Origin: Streptomyces pactum
GTDB lineage: Bacteria > Actinomycetota > Actinomycetes > Streptomycetales > Streptomycetaceae
DNA: 64,000 nt
Reading direction: 5' to 3'
Assembly: GCF_016031615.1 (NCBI RefSeq)
Contig: NZ_JACYXC010000001.1
Coordinates: forward strand, 3,782,001-3,846,000
In this document: piece by piece, positions 60,714 to 64,000 of the stretch
How the letters are laid out: each line of letters begins with the position of its first letter
Numbering within the stretch: position 1 is the first letter of the stretch
The notes under the pieces: model-generated
What the model saw: only the letters and a program-made list of their open reading frames with translations
Told to the model about the DNA's origin: nothing
The model's database searches: none
Translations under genes and position numbers: made by a program

Positions 60714-60994
60714 TGCCGACGCCCATCGACGGCTTCCTCCTGGCCACGATGGCGGTGGCCATCGGCCTGAGCGCGACCGCCCTCGTGGTGATCGCCGCGA
60801 CGCTCCCCAGCGGGCGGCGCGGGGTCACGCCTCCCCCGGTGCGCCGGACCGGGCACACCTACGACTGCCACTGCTGGAGCACCCCGGTGCGGGTGACCGT
60901 ACAACCGCCCACCGGGGGCAGACGCGCCCCGTACCGGCGCGCGCCGCGCCATGCGGGCCGGGCCGCGGGCGGCGGCCACGTACGGCGGGAGTGA
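60713..60994 (+). CDS. Small single-pass membrane protein, unknown function
   Basis: 93 residues; the ATG shares a base with the previous stop (TGATG). One hydrophobic segment (about residues 8-31, FLLATMAVAIGLSATALVVI) is followed by a basic tail with a CHC motif (TYDCHCWSTPV). It is probably co-translated with the two genes before it. Confidence 0.6.
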   Translation: MPTPIDGFLLATMAVAIGLSATALVVIAATLPSGRRGVTPPPVRRTGHTYDCHCWSTPVRVTVQPPTGGRRAPYRRAPRHAGRAAGGGHVRRE

Positions 60995-61302
60995 GATCGG
61001 AGCCGTCACGGCCCGTGCCTGACGCGGTAGCGGGCAGAACCGGCCGGCCCCGCCTGGACATGACAGTTGTCGTGGCACGGGTTCGGGGCCGGGGCACGAC
61101 GGCGGCCGTGGCCCCTGCGGAGCCGCCGGTGCACCGGTGAGGTGGCCGGGCGGACCGGTCCGGGCGGGCGTGAGTTCGCGACCCGGCCGGACGGGGGAGC
61201 GCTCCGCCCGCGGAAAAGCGGTTCCGCGCCCCGACGGGCACGCCCTACGCTTCCGTGGTCGCGAGACCGCACGGCGAACGCAAACGGGGGCCCGGTGTGG
61301 GC
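60995..61302. promoter_or_regulatory. Spacer with CATGACAGTTGTCGTG dyad and GNAT promoter
   Basis: An imperfect 16-bp dyad at 61059-61074 is a possible operator. TACGCT (61246-61251) is a plausible -10 box for the GNAT gene. No gene seen. Confidence 0.45.
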
Positions 61303-62322
61303 ATGAACAGGGGCAGCGGGCCGGTACCGGCGGAAGGGACGTCCGGGCACGTCTTCCGGCCGTATCAGGGCCCGGCGGACCACGCCGCCATGGCCGCTGT
61401 GCGACTGGGCTGTGCGGAGCGGGACGGGACCGACGCCCGCTCGGTGGTGGAAGGCATCCCGACGGCGGCAGGGATCGCCGAAGCCTGTGCCGGACTGGAC
61501 GACCCGGCCCGGGACCAGATCCTCGTGGAGCACGACGGTGACGTCATCGGCTACGCGACGATCCGGTGGTGGCAGGAGCGGGACGGGACGTGGCTGTACC
61601 TGCACCGTGGATACCTGCTACCCGAACACCGCGGCCGGGGCATCGGCTCGGCGATGCTCGGCTGGGCGGAGAACCGTGCCGCCCGGCTCGTGAGCCGGCA
61701 CGGAACCGCACCGATGGCCGTGCTCGGCGGCAACGCCATGGCCTCCGAAGAGGAGGCGACGGCACTCCTGCTGGACTCCGGGTACCGGCGGGTCTTCAGC
61801 CTGGTGGAGCTGGAGCTGGACGATCTCCGGCGGCTCCCCGACGGCAGGCCGCTGTCGGCCGGTGTCCGGATCGGTGCCATCGGCCCGAGCGACTACCGCG
61901 CGGCGTGGAGAACGGTCGTCGATTCCTATGCGGGTGCCGCCTTCACCCCGGAGTGGACGTTCGAGCGCTTCCTCGCCACGGCGGACCCGACCTGCTGGCG
62001 GGCCGCCTGGGACGGGGAGGAGATGGCCGGCGTCGCCCTGTGTTTCCTCCGCCGGCAGGACCCCACCGTGGGTGAGGTAGAGGAGTTGAGCGTCCGAACG
62101 GCGTCGAGGCGCCTGGGCCTGGGACGCGCCCTGCTGCTGGACGGGTTGCGATGCCTGCGCGAGCACGGTGCGCAGACGGCCCGGCTCTACACCGGGACGG
62201 AGAACCCGAACCGCTCCTACGACCTCTACGAGAGCGTGGGGTTCCGGCGCCGCAACGAATACGTGCGCTACCGGAAGCCGCTGGCCGCCCGGCCAGCAGG
62301 GGAGGAACCCCCGGCGCCCTGA
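61303..62322 (+). CDS. Tandem GNAT N-acetyltransferase
   Basis: 339 residues from ATG 61303 (GTG 61297 is also possible; GTG 61255 lies too close to the -10 box). Two GNAT domains: the first has LYLHRGYLLPEHRGRGIGSAMLGWAENRA, the second VEELSVRTASRRLGLGRALLLDGLRCLREHG and NPNRSYDLYESVGFRRRNEYVRY. Such two-domain proteins resemble mycothiol synthase in layout, but this is not clearly MshD; the acceptor is unknown. Confidence 0.88.
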   Translation: MNRGSGPVPAEGTSGHVFRPYQGPADHAAMAAVRLGCAERDGTDARSVVEGIPTAAGIAEACAGLDDPARDQILVEHDGDVIGYATIRWWQERDGTWLYLHRGYLLPEHRGRGIGSAMLGWAENRAARLVSRHGTAPMAVLGGNAMASEEEATALLLDSGYRRVFSLVELELDDLRRLPDGRPLSAGVRIGAIGPSDYRAAWRTVVDSYAGAAFTPEWTFERFLATADPTCWRAAWDGEEMAGVALCFLRRQDPTVGEVEELSVRTASRRLGLGRALLLDGLRCLREHGAQTARLYTGTENPNRSYDLYESVGFRRRNEYVRYRKPLAARPAGEEPPAP

Positions 62323-62442
62323 CGGCGCGGGGGCGCGGGCGGGACCTCTGTCCGACCGGCGCCGCAGAGAGAGGCGAACTCGTTCGCTGACAAGTCCGCG
62401 CCCGAGGGCCGTGCCCGGGCCGGGCGGGAGCGGACGCGTCGG

Positions 62443-62880
62443 TCAGGGGCCCTCGGGTCCGTCGTGCGGGTCCTGGTCGAGGCGGTCGAGTACGGCCGTG
62501 ACCCCGCACGGCCCCGGGCCGCGGGTGCGGGCCACCCGGTGGACCGCGCGGAGCAGGCGGCGGGGCGTGGTGCGGTGCTGCCAGAGCACGGCCCGCACGC
62601 CGTACTCCATGACCACCATCAGGTCCGCCTCCCGCAGCTCCCCGGTGACCAGCACCACCGGCTGCCGGCCACCGCGCACCAGCCGGCGCAGTTCGGTTCC
62701 GGCGCGCTCGTCCAGCCGCTCGGCCAGCATCACGGCCACCGCTCCGCGCGGCTCGTCGGCGAAGGGGCGCGGCCGCTCGATCAGGTCGATGCTGGTCTCC
62801 TGCTGAAGATGACGCACGACCCCGGCCCGGAACACCGGGTCGGGGCCGTGAACCGTCACCGTGACGCGTCCGTCCGACAC
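62443..62880 (-). CDS. Degenerate receiver-like regulator lacking a DNA-binding domain
   Basis: 145 residues from GTG 62880. VTVTVHGPDPVFRAGVVRHLQ, VAVMLAERLDE, PVVLVTGELREADLMVVMEYGVRAVLWQHRTTPRRLLRAVHRVAR follow the strand-helix order of a NarL-type receiver. The phospho-acceptor Asp and the acidic pair are not conserved, and the LuxR-type helix-turn-helix expected after residue 130 is absent. It is either a truncated atypical regulator or a stand-alone protein-interaction module. Confidence 0.65.
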   Translation of the reverse strand: MSDGRVTVTVHGPDPVFRAGVVRHLQQETSIDLIERPRPFADEPRGAVAVMLAERLDERAGTELRRLVRGGRQPVVLVTGELREADLMVVMEYGVRAVLWQHRTTPRRLLRAVHRVARTRGPGPCGVTAVLDRLDQDPHDGPEGP

Positions 62881-63198
62881 GGGTCCCTCGTTTTCCCTAT
62901 GGTTCGCGGAGTACCAGAGTCATCGAGGGGGTTAAACGTTCCCTTGCCGATAGCTCAACGGGGCTGAGCGGGCAGGGACTCGGCCGGGGCGGGCCACCGG
63001 GAGCCCGGCGTGGGCCCGTCGGACGGACGGGCGCCGGACGGGCGGCCCGGGACGTCTCCTGCCCCCGCCGGGCCGGGGACGGCGGAAGGGACCGGGGCCG
63101 GGGACGGCGGAAGGGGCGGACCGGTCCACCGACCGGATCCGCCCCCACCGTCCGTCGTCGCCCACCGGACGCGCCCGCGCGCGGCGGGCACCCGGGCG
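62881..63198. other. Spacer downstream of metG
   Basis: 318 bp. AT-richer DNA at 62890-62960 probably holds the promoter of the receiver-like gene. The rest is GC-rich and contains the metG terminator. No gene seen. Confidence 0.5.
63113..63145 (-). terminator. metG terminator
   Basis: GGGGCGGA plus CCGGTC pairs with GACCGGATCCGCCCC (one bulged base) around CACC, starting 54 bp beyond the metG stop. Confidence 0.82.
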
Positions 63199-64000
63199 TC
63201 AGGCGCCGGGCGCCTCCGCGTCCGACGCCGCCACGCCGCCGAAGCGCTCCCGGTACGACTCCAGGTCCTCTTCGGTGATCTTGGCGAAGAGCACCGGCGG
63301 AACGGTGAAGGAGGTGCCCGCCGGAACCGAGTTCAGCGCCGCGGCCTCCTCGGCGGACACCCAGGCCGCCGTGTCACCGGCGAGCGCGAACGCGGACCGC
63401 ATGGCCGCGGCCGACGCCGGGATGAACGGCTCGGACACCACCGCGTAGAGGTGGATCAGGTTCATCGCGGTGCGCAGCGTCAGCGCGGCGCCGTCCTGGT
63501 CGGTCTTGATCTCCAGCCAGGGCGCCTTCTCCTCCAGGTAGGAGTTGCCCGCGCTCCACAGGGCGCGCAGCGCGGCGGCGGCCTTGCGGAACTGGAGGGC
63601 GTCCATCTGCGCCTCGTACTCCGCGAGCAGCCGGGCGATCTCCTCACCCAGCCGGGCCTCGGCCTCCCCGGCCTCCTTGCCCGCCGGCACCTCGTCCCCG
63701 AACCGCTTCCGGGAGAAGGACAGCACCCGGTTGACGAAGTTGCCGAGGGTGTCGGCGAGGTCCTTGTTGACCGTGGCGGAGAAGTGCTCCCAGGTGAAGG
63801 AGGTGTCGTCGGACTCCGGGGCGTTGGCCATCAGGAAGTAGCGCCAGTAGTCCGCCGGCAGCAGCTCCAGCGCCGCGTCGGTGAACACGCCCCGCTTCTG
63901 CGAGGTGGAGAACTTCCCGCCGTAGTAGGTGAGCCAGTTGAACGCCTTGACGTGGTCCACCTTCTTCCACTTGTCGCGGGTGCCCAGCAGCGTCGCCGGG
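63199..64000 (-). CDS. metG: Methionyl-tRNA synthetase, C-terminal part (runs off window)
   Basis: The last 266 residues of a class I synthetase; the frame is open to the window edge. KFSTSQKRG is the KMSKS-equivalent loop in the form used by actinobacterial MetRS. The helical anticodon-binding domain follows: YFLMANAPESDDTSFTWEHF, DLADTLGNFVNRVLSFSRKRFG, APWLEIKTDQDGAA and the closing LYAVVSEPFIPASAAAMRSAF. No C-terminal tRNA-binding (OB) extension is present. It charges initiator and elongator tRNA-Met. Confidence 0.96.
   Translation of the reverse strand, partial: PATLLGTRDKWKKVDHVKAFNWLTYYGGKFSTSQKRGVFTDAALELLPADYWRYFLMANAPESDDTSFTWEHFSATVNKDLADTLGNFVNRVLSFSRKRFGDEVPAGKEAGEAEARLGEEIARLLAEYEAQMDALQFRKAAAALRALWSAGNSYLEEKAPWLEIKTDQDGAALTLRTAMNLIHLYAVVSEPFIPASAAAMRSAFALAGDTAAWVSAEEAAALNSVPAGTSFTVPPVLFAKITEEDLESYRERFGGVAASDAEAPGA

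Overview
The window is very GC-rich DNA with near-uniform G/C at third codon positions, GTG and ATG starts, GGAGG-type ribosome binding sites, WhiJ-like XRE/DUF397/ATPase sets, a SARP regulator, a LAL regulator and rare TTA codons. All of this points to a Streptomyces-type actinomycete. A near-consensus parS site and the combination of a branched-chain/pyruvate dehydrogenase locus, acyl-CoA dehydrogenase, aspS and metG suggest the chromosome core not far from oriC; this is inferred from remembered gene order, not from a search.

Layout. 1-5.5 kb: two divergent Ser/Thr kinases, an APH-type phosphotransferase, a PPOX-like flavin protein and a NarL-type response regulator. 5.9-9.5 kb: E1-alpha, E1-beta and E2 of a 2-oxo acid dehydrogenase. 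E2 is frameshifted in its linker and carries the parS site. 9.5-13.3 kb: an ATPase/XRE/DUF397 regulatory island with three DUF397 copies, a relic of a duplicated regulator and a TTA-containing TPR protein. 13.4-24.4 kb: NUDIX, an NmrA-like oxidoreductase behind a SoxR-type box, a GntR-MFS pair, an MDMPI-family protein, a nitrilase, a thioredoxin-NHL protein, a lipoprotein, and a Dabb/TetR pair followed by a decayed duplicate of itself. 24.4-38.0 kb: a frameshifted SARP/NB-ARC regulator, M18 aminopeptidase, acyl-CoA dehydrogenase, SseB-like protein, TetR, methyltransferase, pirin, secreted subtilase and a GNAT. 38.3-51.1 kb: a giant LAL regulator interrupted by collagen-like repeats, GDPD, AI-2E-type permease, SpoIIE-type phosphatase and aspS. 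51.1-63.2 kb: an accessory stretch between aspS and metG with an L,D-transpeptidase, HxlR/tautomerase, SDR, a complete graspetide (ATP-grasp RiPP) cassette, a second XRE/DUF397/ATPase island, a GNAT and a receiver-only regulator. The 3' part of metG ends the window.

The most interesting system is the graspetide cassette at 55647-58591: precursor, ATP-grasp ligase and PIMT-like methyltransferase, translationally coupled, preceded by an unknown small gene. TTA codons in the ligase and in the upstream gene suggest bldA-dependent developmental control, and a GTAGAAC-type motif is shared with the promoter of the neighbouring XRE regulator.

Four genes (E2, SARP, LAL, and the tail of the AI-2E-type permease) change reading frame inside GC-rich low-complexity linkers. 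Either these are genuine lesions or the assembly has indel errors there; raw reads would decide. No rRNA, tRNA, CRISPR array or insertion sequence was recognised.
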